DNA of 64,000 bases from Hirschia sp. (GCA_002709235.1 PAQI01000005.1:34312-98311), one strand, 5' to 3'. Shown: positions 8,563 to 17,785, counted from the first letter of the stretch. Notes: generated by a model from the sequence alone, not told the origin. Numbers and translations are program-made.

Positions 8563-10605
8563 ATGAGCAAAACGGACGAGCAGAACACAGACGTTCAGGA
8601 AGGACAGTCCGATGGACCGCTCCTCGACCTTACTGACGCCAGCGTCAAGAAGTTCATCAAGGCCGCCAAGGCGCGCGGTTATGTAACGCATGACGAGTTG
8701 AACAAGGTTCTGCCCTCTGACGAAGTGACGCCGGATCAGATCGAAGACGTGATGTCTGCGCTTTCTGAAATGGGTATCAATGTCGTTGAATCCGAAGACG
8801 AGGTAGAGGACAACGACGAAACCGAGACTGAAACGACCACCGTCGCCAAGACGAAGTCCAGCACGGTTGCCACCACCGGAAAATCGGATCGCTATGACCG
8901 AACCGATGATCCTGTGCGCATGTATCTGCGTGAAATGGGCACGGTCGAGCTGCTCTCCCGCGAGGGTGAGATCGCGATCGCCAAGCGCATCGAGGCTGGC
9001 CGCGATGCCATGATCCGTGGCCTGTGCGAAAGCCCGCTGACCTTTGAGGCCATCATGGTCTGGCGTCAGGAATTGTCTGACGAGCGCGTCTTGCTGCGTG
9101 ACATTATCGACCTTGAAGCCACTTATGCCGCTGAAAATGGCGGCGTGCCTGACAATTCCGCGCGCGGCCTTGGCCTCACCGAAGACGATGATGAGGATGA
9201 AGACGAGGCTGAAAAGACCGAGTCGGAAACCGATAGTGATTCCGAATCCGGCGCAGAGTCTGAAAATGCGACCGAAGGCGATGAGGGTGCTGAAAAGTCT
9301 TCTGATGATGACGATGACGACGACGAGGATGATGGTGGTTCCATGTCCATGTCGGCCATGGAAGCAGAACTGCGCGAAGGTGTAACGAACACGCTTGATG
9401 CGATTGCTGCGGACTTCCAGAAATATCGCCGTCTACAGGAAAAGCTCGTCACACGCCGTCTTGAAGGTGCTGAACTCGCCGCCAAGGACTACAAGGAATA
9501 TGAAGGCCTTCAGACGGGCATCATGGAAGAGCTCAAGACGTTGCATCTGAACAATGCGCGTATTGAAAGCCTGGTTGAGCAGCTTTACACCATCAACAAG
9601 CGCCTTATGGGCCTTGAAGGGCGTCTCATGCGCCTTGCAGATGCCCATGGCGTGCCGCGCAAGAGTTTTCTCGACAATTATTTCGGCACGGAGCTTGACC
9701 CTGAATGGTCTGAGAAAGTGTCGGGCCTTTCTGCAAAATGGAAGAAATTCGTCGCATCCGAGGCCAACCAGATTGAAGACATCCGCGCGCAGATCGGAAC
9801 GCTGGCCCAGGAAATGGGCGTGCCGATTGACGACTATCGCCGTATCGTGAACTCGGTCCAGAAGGGTGAGCGCGAAGCCCGCGTCGCCAAGAAGGAAATG
9901 GTCGAGGCAAACCTTCGCCTCGTGATTTCGATTGCCAAGAAATACACAAACCGCGGCCTGCAATTCCTCGACCTGATCCAGGAAGGCAATATCGGCCTGA
10001 TGAAGGCTGTGGACAAATTCGAATATCGTCGCGGTTACAAGTTCTCGACCTATGCGACATGGTGGATCCGTCAGGCGATCACCCGGTCTATCGCAGACCA
10101 GGCCCGCACCATCCGTATTCCGGTGCACATGATCGAGACGATCAACAAGATCGTCCGCACCCAGCGCCAGATGCTGCACGAAATCGGCCGCGAGCCGACC
10201 CCGGAAGAGCTGGCCGAAAAACTGGGTCTGCCGCTGGAGAAGATCCGCAAGGTGCTGAAAATCGCCAAGGAGCCGATCTCGCTGGAAACCCCCATCGGGG
10301 ACGACGAGGACTCCAACCTCGGTGACTTCATCGAAGACAAATCGGCACTTTTGCCGGTGGATGCCGCGATCCAGTCAAACCTGCGCGAAACCACAACACG
10401 CGTCCTGGCCTCGCTCACCCCGCGTGAAGAACGCGTGCTGCGCATGCGCTTCGGTATCGGTATGAACACGGATCACACGCTGGAAGAAGTCGGCCAGCAA
10501 TTCTCGGTCACCCGCGAACGTATCCGCCAGATCGAGGCGAAAGCGCTGAGAAAGCTGAAGCATCCAAGCCGGTCACGGAAGCTGCGGAGTTTCCTGGATA
10601 CTTGA
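8563..10605 (+). CDS. rpoD: Primary sigma factor RpoD (sigma-70)
   Basis: This is the housekeeping sigma factor, about 680 residues long. Visible parts are region 1.1 ([20 protein letters not shown]), region 1.2 ([21 protein letters not shown]), region 2 with [22 protein letters not shown] and the promoter-melting segment [13 protein letters not shown], region 3, and the region 4.2 helix-turn-helix [20 protein letters not shown]. Between regions 1.2 and 2 lies a non-conserved block with an extremely acidic Asp/Glu/Ser stretch (about residues 200-260). The frame opens at ATG 8539, but the ATG at 8563 has GGGAGA about six bases upstream and is preferred. A hairpin terminator follows immediately. 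Confidence 0.97.
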   Translation: MSKTDEQNTDVQEGQSDGPLLDLTDASVKKFIKAAKARGYVTHDELNKVLPSDEVTPDQIEDVMSALSEMGINVVESEDEVEDNDETETETTTVAKTKSSTVATTGKSDRYDRTDDPVRMYLREMGTVELLSREGEIAIAKRIEAGRDAMIRGLCESPLTFEAIMVWRQELSDERVLLRDIIDLEATYAAENGGVPDNSARGLGLTEDDDEDEDEAEKTESETDSDSESGAESENATEGDEGAEKSSDDDDDDDEDDGGSMSMSAMEAELREGVTNTLDAIAADFQKYRRLQEKLVTRRLEGAELAAKDYKEYEGLQTGIMEELKTLHLNNARIESLVEQLYTINKRLMGLEGRLMRLADAHGVPRKSFLDNYFGTELDPEWSEKVSGLSAKWKKFVASEANQIEDIRAQIGTLAQEMGVPIDDYRRIVNSVQKGEREARVAKKEMVEANLRLVISIAKKYTNRGLQFLDLIQEGNIGLMKAVDKFEYRRGYKFSTYATWWIRQAITRSIADQARTIRIPVHMIETINKIVRTQRQMLHEIGREPTPEELAEKLGLPLEKIRKVLKIAKEPISLETPIGDDEDSNLGDFIEDKSALLPVDAAIQSNLRETTTRVLASLTPREERVLRMRFGIGMNTDHTLEEVGQQFSVTRERIRQIEAKALRKLKHPSRSRKLRSFLDT

Positions 10606-10612
10606 TTTTTTC

Positions 10613-10638
10613 AAAGCCCGATCGAAAGATCGGGCTTT
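10613..10638 (+). terminator. Rho-independent terminator of rpoD
   Basis: AAAGCCCGATC, a GAAA tetraloop and GATCGGGCTTT form a perfect 11-bp stem, followed by ATTTTG. It starts eight bases after the rpoD stop. It shows that the next gene must use a start beyond the hairpin. Confidence 0.93.
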
Positions 10639-10661
10639 ATTTTGTTGGGGTTGGGAATATC

Positions 10662-11423
10662 ATGTTTTTCACGTCTCGAAATACCTGTTTTCTTGATGTT
10701 GAAATTGAGCAATTTCACATAGAAACATGGGCGTGGTTGATCCATTGCACATCGCCAACCAGACTCCAAAAAGCTCAACTGATACTTCCTACGCCTGATT
10801 TCTTTCCAAAATCAGATGCCGTTGGGACTGCCCGTGCAGCAGTGATATTTGATCGTGTTGTGCATTTTGCGCAGATGGATGGGGTTCCTATTGAGCTGCG
10901 CCCGGAAAAGCCTCTAGCGGGTGAAGTTTCGACTTTTGGTCATGTGCAAAATGGCAAACACGCATTGGGTACACATGCTCATGAGGGCAATCACAGTGTC
11001 ATTACCTATGGTGAGGAGCTGATAGGAAAGCCGATAGCTTTGATAGCGACTTTCGCACATGAATTAGGACATGCTCTCAATGGTGGTTTTCCCTATTCTC
11101 CACCTGGAGGGTATGAGAACACTGAACCTGCAACTGATATTACATCCGTATTTTTAGGATTTGGGGTGTTTGGTGCGAATGCCGCATTTAATTTTGAATC
11201 CCATCAGGATTTCGATCGTCAAGGGTGGTCAAGTTCGCGATCGGGCTACCTCACCGAGGAGGAGTGGGCTTTTTCCATTGCTATCTTTTGCGCGCTCAAA
11301 AGCATTGATGTCGATCTGGCAGCACCCTTCCTGAAAAAGCATATTTGGAAGATGGTTTCACGCGCTGCAAAATACGTAGATAGGGCGGATATTGTCGCGA
11401 AGATCGAAGAAGAGGCCAAATAG
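10662..11423 (+). CDS. HExxH putative metalloprotein of unknown function
   Basis: I do not recognise the family. The 253-residue protein contains AHELGHALNGG with a zinc-metalloprotease-like HELGH at residues 133-137, preceded by THAHEGNHSVITYGEEL. A glutamate-rich segment (YENTEPATD) downstream could supply a third ligand. No signal peptide or membrane segment is evident. The frame opens upstream inside the rpoD stop, but the rpoD terminator lies in between, so ATG 10662 is chosen. Base composition looks AT-richer than rpoD or metY, which suggests acquisition by transfer. Peptidase activity is only an inference from the motif. Confidence 0.75.
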   Translation: MFFTSRNTCFLDVEIEQFHIETWAWLIHCTSPTRLQKAQLILPTPDFFPKSDAVGTARAAVIFDRVVHFAQMDGVPIELRPEKPLAGEVSTFGHVQNGKHALGTHAHEGNHSVITYGEELIGKPIALIATFAHELGHALNGGFPYSPPGGYENTEPATDITSVFLGFGVFGANAAFNFESHQDFDRQGWSSSRSGYLTEEEWAFSIAIFCALKSIDVDLAAPFLKKHIWKMVSRAAKYVDRADIVAKIEEEAK

Positions 11424-11606
11424 TCACTTGTAGCCGCCGTATGTTTTGCCAAAGCGGGTGAGGCAGTCATGCACTGCAGCTAAGGCAGCTCGATTGACAG
11501 ACATTGCCTTGCCCGATCATTCCAGCCCCATTCCTTCAAGCCAATGCCGTTGCGATGTGATAGGCATGCTGTTGAAAACCCATACTCCAGCCTCAGGACC
11601 ACACAT

Positions 11607-12470
11607 ATGCGTATACTTACCCCTGAGGGCGACGCTCTTGTCGCCGAGATTGCGCAGCGCCATGGGCTGAGTGTTGATGCCGTGACCAGTATGCTCAATG
11701 CCGTCGCCAATGGCGGTGGAACGATGGCGCAATTTTCCATTCAGGAGCTGGGCGGGTCCGGCCAGTGGATGATGGGCGGCATGACCATGGTCGGCGACAT
11801 GTTCAATCATGGTCTGAAGGCGCGGGTGGATAATCTGTGCCTCGAGCTCTCCAACCTCTTGCAGAACAACCAGCTTTTCACCCCGCCGCCAAAGGCGCAA
11901 GGCGCTGCATCATCAAATTCGCAATCGCAATATCAGGGATCAGGCGAGGCCAGCGTCGCGATGATGGGGCAGGGCAATGGTTTTTCAAACTGGTGGCCGG
12001 ACGATCTGGGACAGCCTGCTGCAACCGGTGCGCAGAATTCCATGCGCTATGCCTATTTTCCACAAGCCAGACGACTGGCACTGGATCTGGACGGCCATAT
12101 ATCGGTCTATGACACGTTGGACCACGCCATTGGTGGCTTTGGCCAACAGCAAAGCGGCGATGCTTCCATCACCTTTACCAGCCAATATGGAACGGTGCGT
12201 CTCGACAGCCTTCCGCGTGTCGAAGACGGGGTGTCCCGTGCCGATATGAACCAGCCAGAAACTGCGGCCCAATCAACACCAGACCCGGCCATTACGCCCG
12301 AGCAGGTAAGGCTCGAATCTGCCGCTGAACCACCCGCCGCACAGGCTTCGCCTGTTGCCGAAACGGATGTGTTCGCCACGCTCGAACGCCTGGCCGGCCT
12401 GCGTGACAAGGGTATCATCACTGCTGAGGACTTTGATGCCAAGAAAGCAGAACTGCTTAGCCGCATCTGA
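11607..12470 (+). CDS. SHOCT-domain protein of unknown function
   Basis: This 287-residue protein has an N-terminal segment that looks like a small helical domain (LTPEGDALVAEIAQRHGLS). A glycine/methionine-rich stretch follows (GGSGQWMMGGMTMVGDMF), then a low-complexity Ser/Gln linker and a beta-rich middle part. It ends with a typical short SHOCT domain of about 30 residues (ATLERLAGLRDKGIITAEDF...KKAELL). SHOCT domains are oligomerisation modules at the C-terminus of many otherwise unrelated proteins. The frame opens at 11544; ATG 11607 is preferred because the earlier part is not protein-like. Cellular role unknown. Confidence 0.8.
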   Translation: MRILTPEGDALVAEIAQRHGLSVDAVTSMLNAVANGGGTMAQFSIQELGGSGQWMMGGMTMVGDMFNHGLKARVDNLCLELSNLLQNNQLFTPPPKAQGAASSNSQSQYQGSGEASVAMMGQGNGFSNWWPDDLGQPAATGAQNSMRYAYFPQARRLALDLDGHISVYDTLDHAIGGFGQQQSGDASITFTSQYGTVRLDSLPRVEDGVSRADMNQPETAAQSTPDPAITPEQVRLESAAEPPAAQASPVAETDVFATLERLAGLRDKGIITAEDFDAKKAELLSRI

Positions 12471-12548
12471 TCGATCAGGTCATGCGTTCGGAAGATGAGT
12501 TGACGCCAGCACGCAGCGTACACACATCTTGCCGAAAGGAGATCATCC

Positions 12549-12848
12549 ATGACCGAGCACAATATCACCTATGGCCAGGAAGGCGGACCGGATCGCGGGC
12601 GTATGATCGCGACGGTGGACGGATTTGATGGCGAGGGCGAAGTGCGCTGGTCCATGGCCGATCCCGCCACGATCATCGCCGAGTTTGCAGGTGTTCCCAA
12701 AACCTGGGAGGGCACGGGCGTTGCTGCCAGGATGGTGGTTCATTTTTTCGAGCAAGCCAAATCCAAGGGATACAAGGTGATCCCCCGCTGCGGTTATGTC
12801 GCGGCGATGTTCCGACGTTACCCCGAATGGAGTGATTTGCGCGCCTGA
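12549..12848 (+). CDS. Small GNAT-family N-acetyltransferase (YjdJ-like)
   Basis: This 99-residue protein is of the minimal YjdJ-type GNAT class, which binds acetyl-CoA and acetylates an unknown amine. The family pattern is visible: EVRWSMADPATIIAEFAGVPKTWEGTGVAARMVVHFFEQAKSKGYKVIPRCGYVAAMFRRYPEW (read in segments), where the GTGVAARM loop is the acetyl-CoA-binding region and the C-terminal RYPEW is typical. AAAGGAGA sits seven bases before the ATG. It is the last plus-strand gene before a terminator shared with metY. Confidence 0.9.
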   Translation: MTEHNITYGQEGGPDRGRMIATVDGFDGEGEVRWSMADPATIIAEFAGVPKTWEGTGVAARMVVHFFEQAKSKGYKVIPRCGYVAAMFRRYPEWSDLRA

Positions 12849-12878
12849 GCGCCTGATCGTCGCTTTGACGCAGATTAC

Positions 12879-12917
12879 AAAAGCATCTGGACCAGTCATC
12901 CCGGTCCAGATGCTTTT
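12879..12917. terminator. Bidirectional terminator between GNAT gene and metY
   Basis: AAAAGCATCTGGACC and GGTCCAGATGCTTTT form a perfect 15-bp stem with a 9-base loop, with A and T runs on both sides. It lies between two convergent genes. Confidence 0.95.
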
Positions 12918-12923
12918 ATTGAA

Positions 12924-14213
12924 TCAGCTGGCGGTTTTCAGCGCCTGGTCGAGATCGGCCTTGAGATCCTTGACGTCCTCGATGCCGATAGACAGCCGCA
13001 CCACATCCGGTTCGGCCCCCGCAGCGATCTGTTGATCTTCGGTCAATTGGCGGTGCGTGGTGGAAGCCGAGTGGATCACCAATGAGCGCGCATCACCCAG
13101 ATTTGCGACATGACTGAACAGCTTCAGGCTGTCGACAAATTTGAGACAGGACTCATACCCACCCTTGAGCTTGATCGTGAACAGGGCACCTGCGCCTCTG
13201 GGATAGAGCGCCTTTGCACGCGCATGATAAGGCGATGAAGGCAGGCCGGCATAGGTCACAGCCGCAACAGCCGGATGTGTCTCCAGCCATGCTGCAAGCG
13301 CTTCTGCATTCTGAACATGACGCTCCATGCGCAGAGACAGCGTCTCTATCCCCATCAGCGTGTAATGCGCCGCCTGGGGGTTCAGGGTCATGCCCAGGTC
13401 ACGCAGTCCAACAGCGATGGAATGAAAGGTGAAGGCCATCGGCCCCAGTGCTTCATGAAACTTCAGCCCGTGATAGGCGGGCTCCTCAGCCGACAGAGAC
13501 GGAAACTTGTCGGAAGCGGACCAGTCGAACTTGCCGCTATCGACAACAGCGCCGCCCATGACCGTGCCATTTCCGGTAAGATATTTGGTCAGCGAATGGG
13601 TGACGAGCGTCGCGCCCTGCTCGATTGGGCGGCAGAGATAAGGTGTGGCGGTAGTATTGTCGACGATCAGCGGGATGCCTGCGTCGTCAGCAATCCTTGC
13701 CAGTGCCGGAATGTCGGAAAGATATCCGCCCGGATTGGCGATACTTTCGCAATATAGCGCGCGCGTATCTTCATTGATGGCGGCTTTGACAGCGTCCAGA
13801 TCTTCAGTGTCGACAAAGGTGGCAGACCAGCCAAAGCGCGTGATCGTCTTTGAAAACTGGGTAACCGAGCCACCATAAAGGCGCGTGGAGACAACAACAT
13901 TCCTGCCCGGACCCATAATCGGAAACAATGCCATGATCTGTGCGGCGTGACCGGATGAGCAGCAGACCGTCCCTGCGCCGCCTTCCAGCGCGTTAAGGCG
14001 GTCTTGCAGCGCGCTGACGGTCGGGTTGGTCAGGCGTGAATAGATGTAGCCGACTTCTTCCAGGTTGAAGAGGCGCGCGGCGTGATCAGCATCCTTGAAG
14101 ACATAGGCCGTGGTCTGGTAGATCGGCACCTGTCGTGCGCCAGTGGCTGGATCAGGCTCGGTGCCCGCATGGATCTGCAGCGTGTCGAAGCCATAGCTCT
14201 GTTCGTCGCTCAT
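12924..14213 (-). CDS. metY: O-acetylhomoserine aminocarboxypropyltransferase (sulfhydrylase)
   Basis: This PLP enzyme joins O-acetylhomoserine with sulfide to give homocysteine for methionine synthesis. Family features include the start FDTLQIHAGTEPDPATGARQ-like segment, PIYQTTAYVFKDADHAA, YSRLTNPT, the SSGHAAQ PLP-phosphate-binding region, and the Schiff-base lysine in VTHSLTKYLTGNG. The C-terminal VRLSIGIEDVKDLKADLDQAL is characteristic of Cys/Met-metabolism enzymes. Length of 429 residues fits MetY rather than the shorter cystathionine gamma-synthase. GGGAGGA precedes the ATG. The leader upstream contains a small GC-rich hairpin and a GTTAAC; I could not match it to SAM-II or another known riboswitch. 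Confidence 0.95.
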   Translation of the reverse strand: MSDEQSYGFDTLQIHAGTEPDPATGARQVPIYQTTAYVFKDADHAARLFNLEEVGYIYSRLTNPTVSALQDRLNALEGGAGTVCCSSGHAAQIMALFPIMGPGRNVVVSTRLYGGSVTQFSKTITRFGWSATFVDTEDLDAVKAAINEDTRALYCESIANPGGYLSDIPALARIADDAGIPLIVDNTTATPYLCRPIEQGATLVTHSLTKYLTGNGTVMGGAVVDSGKFDWSASDKFPSLSAEEPAYHGLKFHEALGPMAFTFHSIAVGLRDLGMTLNPQAAHYTLMGIETLSLRMERHVQNAEALAAWLETHPAVAAVTYAGLPSSPYHARAKALYPRGAGALFTIKLKGGYESCLKFVDSLKLFSHVANLGDARSLVIHSASTTHRQLTEDQQIAAGAEPDVVRLSIGIEDVKDLKADLDQALKTAS

Positions 14214-14374
14214 ATCATCGTCCTCCCACTTTGTTCTGATTTACAATCCGGGTGTAGGTTAACAGGCGTCTCGCCGCAAGGAGATCCGGGACCAAGCTCG
14301 AATTTGCAGACCTTTTGCAGGTCAATTCATGTTAGAGCGTGTTGCGAATGTTGGCCGAACCGGAGGGGGCTTCA

Positions 14375-14788
14375 ATGAACACGATCATTTCCCTGCATAC
14401 CAATGGCCCGGGGCTTTATGAAATATCTGACCATGTGCGCGCCTTTACGGCTGAGCGGGGCGGTATGGGGGTGTTGACGCTGTTTGTGCAACACACTTCC
14501 TGTTCACTGGTGATCCAGGAAAATGCCGATCCGGATGTGCGCCGGGATCTGGATGAATTTTTCCGCCGTCTGGTTCCATCAGGCGATGACCCGTCCATGT
14601 CATGGTTGCGCCATACACTGGAAGGGCCCGATGACATGCCGGCCCACATCAAGGCAGCCTTATTGCCGGTCAGCCTTTCCATTCCGGTGCAGAATGGGCG
14701 TCCCATGCTGGGGACGTGGCAGGGCGTTTATCTGTTCGAGCATCGAGATGCGCCGCAAACACGGCAGGTCATCGCAGCAATGTCGTGA
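14375..14788 (+). CDS. yjbQ: YjbQ family protein (UPF0047)
   Basis: This 137-residue protein is of the YjbQ/UPF0047 family, reported to show weak thiamine-phosphate-synthase activity. The family landmarks are present: TLFVQHTSCSLVIQENADPDVRRDL near the N-terminus, the DDMPAHIKAALLP segment (family DDMPAHIK), and the C-terminal GTWQGVYLFEHR. The open frame starts earlier at 14339, but ATG 14375 has GGAGGGGG about eight bases upstream and gives the usual length. It is divergent from metY and followed by an aldo-keto reductase gene about 110 bases later. Confidence 0.94.
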   Translation: MNTIISLHTNGPGLYEISDHVRAFTAERGGMGVLTLFVQHTSCSLVIQENADPDVRRDLDEFFRRLVPSGDDPSMSWLRHTLEGPDDMPAHIKAALLPVSLSIPVQNGRPMLGTWQGVYLFEHRDAPQTRQVIAAMS

Positions 14789-14899
14789 CGGGTGGTTGTT
14801 GGCCGGGCAATATCTGCATTCAGGGCAGATTCTCCGTCAGTTACGGAACACAGGCCAGCGCAAGGCATTGGTCAGGACATTCAGAACAGGAGCGGTTTC

Positions 14900-15724
14900 A
14901 TGACACTCACCACACAACATTTCGGGGTGGAAATTCCCACGGTCGGTTTTGGAACGTGGCAGTTGGAAGGCGCTGTCGCACATCATGGCGTTCTGGAAGC
15001 GATCCATGCCGGATACCGCCATATCGACACGGCGCAGGCTTATGGGAACGAGGAGTTTGTGGGGCGCGGGCTGAGCGACTCTCAATTGCAGCGTGACGAA
15101 TACTTCCTGACGACAAAGGTGTGGAAGGACAAATACCGCGACGGAGACCTTCAGCAATCTGTCGAGATCTCGCTTGAAAAGCTCGGTGTCGACAGTGTCG
15201 ATCTTCTATTGCTGCATTGGCCCAATGACGATGTGCCGATGGAAGAAACCATTGCCGCCCTGAATGATGCGCACAAACAGGGGCTCACGCGTCATATCGG
15301 CGTATCCAATTTCACCACTGCTCTACTGGACAAGGCGGTTAGAATATCCGAAGCGCCTATTTTGACGAACCAGATCGAATATCATCCGTTCATCGACCAA
15401 AGCGCGGTTATCGAGGCTGCAAGCGCCTTGGGCACGTCCATCACGGCATATTGCCCTTTGGCGCAGGGCAAGGTGATGCATGATCCTGTCATTGGTGAAA
15501 TTGCGAAAGGTCACGATGTATCGCCCGTGCAGGTGACGATGCGCTGGTTCGTCCAGCAACCTGGCGTGATCTGCCTTCCTCGCTCATCCAAGGCCGAACA
15601 CATCCGCACGAACAATGATATATATGATTTCGCGCTGACGCCCGACGAGATGGCGCAGATTACAGAATTGAACCGGCAAAATATGCGCCTGATCAATCCC
15701 GGTTGGGGGCCTGACTGGGATTAG
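14900..15724 (+). CDS. Aldo-keto reductase (2,5-diketo-D-gluconate reductase-like)
   Basis: This cytoplasmic NADPH-dependent reductase has the TIM-barrel layout of AKR enzymes. IPTVGFGTWQ starts the barrel, HIDTAQAYGNEE carries the catalytic Asp/Tyr, TTKVWKDKYR the catalytic Lys, LLLHWPN the active-site His, and IGVSNF the phosphate-side loop. LPRSSKAEHIRTN forms the cofactor-binding end. Length is 274 residues. The frame opens at 14792 but CAGGAGCGG precedes the ATG at 14900. The natural substrate cannot be deduced. Confidence 0.93.
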   Translation: MTLTTQHFGVEIPTVGFGTWQLEGAVAHHGVLEAIHAGYRHIDTAQAYGNEEFVGRGLSDSQLQRDEYFLTTKVWKDKYRDGDLQQSVEISLEKLGVDSVDLLLLHWPNDDVPMEETIAALNDAHKQGLTRHIGVSNFTTALLDKAVRISEAPILTNQIEYHPFIDQSAVIEAASALGTSITAYCPLAQGKVMHDPVIGEIAKGHDVSPVQVTMRWFVQQPGVICLPRSSKAEHIRTNNDIYDFALTPDEMAQITELNRQNMRLINPGWGPDWD

Positions 15725-15761
15725 CGCACTGTGCCAGAACAAGGCTTGATCTGTCAGCATG

Positions 15762-15794
15762 AAAAAAGCCCGCCAGAAAATTGGCGGGCTTTTT
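15762..15794. terminator. Bidirectional terminator
   Basis: AAAAAGCCCGCCA and TGGCGGGCTTTTT pair as a 13-bp stem with a short loop. It lies between the aldo-keto reductase gene and the convergent 38-residue small protein gene and can serve both strands. Confidence 0.95.
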
Positions 15795-15817
15795 AAATAT
15801 CGGGTCAATCAAGCGCT

Positions 15818-15934
15818 TCAAGCAGCTTTCTTCAGCGCTTTCTTGGCTTTTTTCAGCTTGGATTCTTGAGTGGAAATGCGCTTCTTGCGGGTCTTGATTT
15901 CAGACTTGAGCGCTTTGATCTTTTTCTTCGACAT
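15818..15934 (-). CDS. 38-residue lysine-rich small protein
   Basis: This short open frame reads MSKKKIKALKSEIKTRKKR followed by a second half rich in Lys/Ala and ending KKALKKAA. Nearly half of the residues are Lys or Arg, and the rest could form one continuous amphipathic or coiled-coil helix. Evidence that it is real: a textbook AAAGGAGGA ribosome-binding site about ten bases before the ATG, a terminator 24 bases after the stop, and its own intergenic region upstream of the divergent MprF-like gene. The composition recalls H1-like nucleic-acid-binding tails, so a DNA- or RNA-binding role is possible but unproven. Confidence 0.8.
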   Translation of the reverse strand: MSKKKIKALKSEIKTRKKRISTQESKLKKAKKALKKAA

Positions 15935-16091
15935 TATTGTGTCCTCCTTTTCGTTATTGAATGCATCATCCATATGTGTCGTTGAAGAGACTCAATATGC
16001 ACGCGCAATGGATGTTGTTTGTATATACATTTGGTCCTGAATCAACAGTCTGGCTGTAATTTTTGGAAGTAACATTTGGGAGGCGGGCGGT

Positions 16092-17759
16092 GTGACTGAG
16101 GCTTCAAAGGATAGTGTGGAACGTCCTGCAACAGCAGCGATGCAGGTCCTGAAGGCGCTGGTGGAAATCAGCCCGCTTGTCGCTGGTCCGCTCTTGTTCA
16201 TGACGGGTACGTTCCGTCTGGTCTCTGCCGCATTGCCTGGATTGTCTGACAGACTTGAGTCACTGTCACGATGGGTGCCGCTCAGCGTCATTGAAGCATC
16301 TCACCTGATCGGTTCCGTGCTGGGTACATTGATGCTTTTCGTATCGGTCGGCGTATTCAGGCGATTGCAAGGTGCCAGGCCGGTAGCGATCGTGCTGTTG
16401 CTGTTTGCAGCCGGATTTGCCTGGTTGCACGGTTCGTCCCTGTATGAAAGCCTGTATCTGCTGGCGATCGCCTTTGTTTTCGCAGTCACGCGAGATGCAT
16501 ATTGGCGCAAGGGCCGCCTGTCTCAGTTCAGACCCAAGCCTCTGGCTTTTGGTGCGATTGCACTCGCGATCATTCTGGCGGGCGGTGCAGGATTGCTGGC
16601 TTACGACAAGATTCCCTATACCGATGATCTGTGGTGGCGTTTCCTGCTGGAAGGCGATGTCTCGCGCTTCCTGCGAGCTTCCGTTCTCGTTGTGATCATT
16701 GCGGCGTGCCTGATTGTCTGGCTGTCGCTTCAGCCGCATCGCCCTGAAAAATCAGAACAGCTGACTCCTTCGCAAATCGCGGAATTGTTTGACCAGGCGT
16801 CAGTGTCGCGTCCGATCACCCGGCTGGCCCTGACAGGCGACAAACGAATATTCCGCTCTGAAAGCGGGCGTTCATTCCTGGCATTCGGAGTGTCTGGCAG
16901 TGCCTGGATCGCCATGGGTGGCCCGGTCGGAGATCCGGCAGAGTTCGTCGATCTGGTCTGGCAGTTTCGTCGCGAGGCCGACCAGAACAATGCCTGGGTC
17001 GGACTCTACAGCCTTGAAGAGGGGGAGTTGGGCCCCGTGCTGGAAGTGGGGCTGGATGTGCGCAAGATCGGCGAGACGGCGACAATCCATCTCGACAGTT
17101 TTTCAATGGACGGGTCAGCACGGTCCGGGCTTCGACAATCCTTGAGAAAGGGCGACAAATCCGGCCTGGTGTTTGAGTTCGTGGAAGCGGCCGATGAAAC
17201 ATTTGACTGGGATGCGCTGAAACAGGTCTCGGATGAATGGCTCCTCAATCATGGGGGATCTGAAAAGCAGTTCAGCCTCGGTCGGTTCGACCCCGAATAT
17301 CTTGGCAGGACACCGCTGGCGCTGGCCCGGCTTGAAGGCCGGATCGTGGCTTTTGTGAACTTGCTGGCAGATCCTGTTGGCAAAGGGCTTGAAGTTGATC
17401 TCATGCGTCATGCCGCTGATGCACCACCTCAGACGATGGAATGGCTCTTCATCAAGACGGCGATATGGGGAAGTGAAAATGGCTGGCGTGAGCTGGACCT
17501 TGGCATGGCCCCCCTGTCGGGGCTCAACAACAGACGATATGCGCCTTTGATGTCCCGGTTGGGTGCGCTCATTTTCGCGCATGCAGATGCGTTTTATGGT
17601 TTTGAAGGGCTCAAACAGTTCAAGTCAAAGTTCAAACCCGATTGGCGGCCCGTCTATTTGGCCGCCCCGTCGGGCACTGGTGCAGCCAAGGCATTGCTGG
17701 CGGTAGCCTTGCTGACCTCTGGCGGCTGGCGGGCCATGCTGAGTCCGAAAAGCGCTTGA
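16092..17759 (+). CDS. MprF-like membrane protein with DUF2156 (phosphatidylglycerol lysyltransferase-like)
   Basis: This 555-residue protein has an N-terminal membrane part with about six hydrophobic segments (residues 20-210) and a C-terminal cytosolic domain related to the catalytic half of MprF/LPG synthases (DUF2156, a GNAT-like fold). Recognisable pieces are SFLAFGVSGSAWIAMGGPVGD, ARSGLRQSLRKG, SEKQFSLGRFD, EVDLMRHAADAPPQTMEWLFI, and the LDLGMAPLSGL block with FEGLKQFKSKFKPDW at the end. Such enzymes transfer amino acids from tRNA to membrane lipids and promote resistance to cationic peptides. The membrane part is shorter than in full MprF. The start is a GTG after GGGAGGCGGG. Confidence 0.85.
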   Translation: MTEASKDSVERPATAAMQVLKALVEISPLVAGPLLFMTGTFRLVSAALPGLSDRLESLSRWVPLSVIEASHLIGSVLGTLMLFVSVGVFRRLQGARPVAIVLLLFAAGFAWLHGSSLYESLYLLAIAFVFAVTRDAYWRKGRLSQFRPKPLAFGAIALAIILAGGAGLLAYDKIPYTDDLWWRFLLEGDVSRFLRASVLVVIIAACLIVWLSLQPHRPEKSEQLTPSQIAELFDQASVSRPITRLALTGDKRIFRSESGRSFLAFGVSGSAWIAMGGPVGDPAEFVDLVWQFRREADQNNAWVGLYSLEEGELGPVLEVGLDVRKIGETATIHLDSFSMDGSARSGLRQSLRKGDKSGLVFEFVEAADETFDWDALKQVSDEWLLNHGGSEKQFSLGRFDPEYLGRTPLALARLEGRIVAFVNLLADPVGKGLEVDLMRHAADAPPQTMEWLFIKTAIWGSENGWRELDLGMAPLSGLNNRRYAPLMSRLGALIFAHADAFYGFEGLKQFKSKFKPDWRPVYLAAPSGTGAAKALLAVALLTSGGWRAMLSPKSA

Positions 17760-17785
17760 AGCTATGCTTTCAGCGCAGTGTCGGA

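Noticed and set aside
9433-10179. Minus-strand open frame of 248 codons inside rpoD
   Set aside because: Shadow of the highly conserved sigma regions on the other strand; composition is that expected for a reverse reading.
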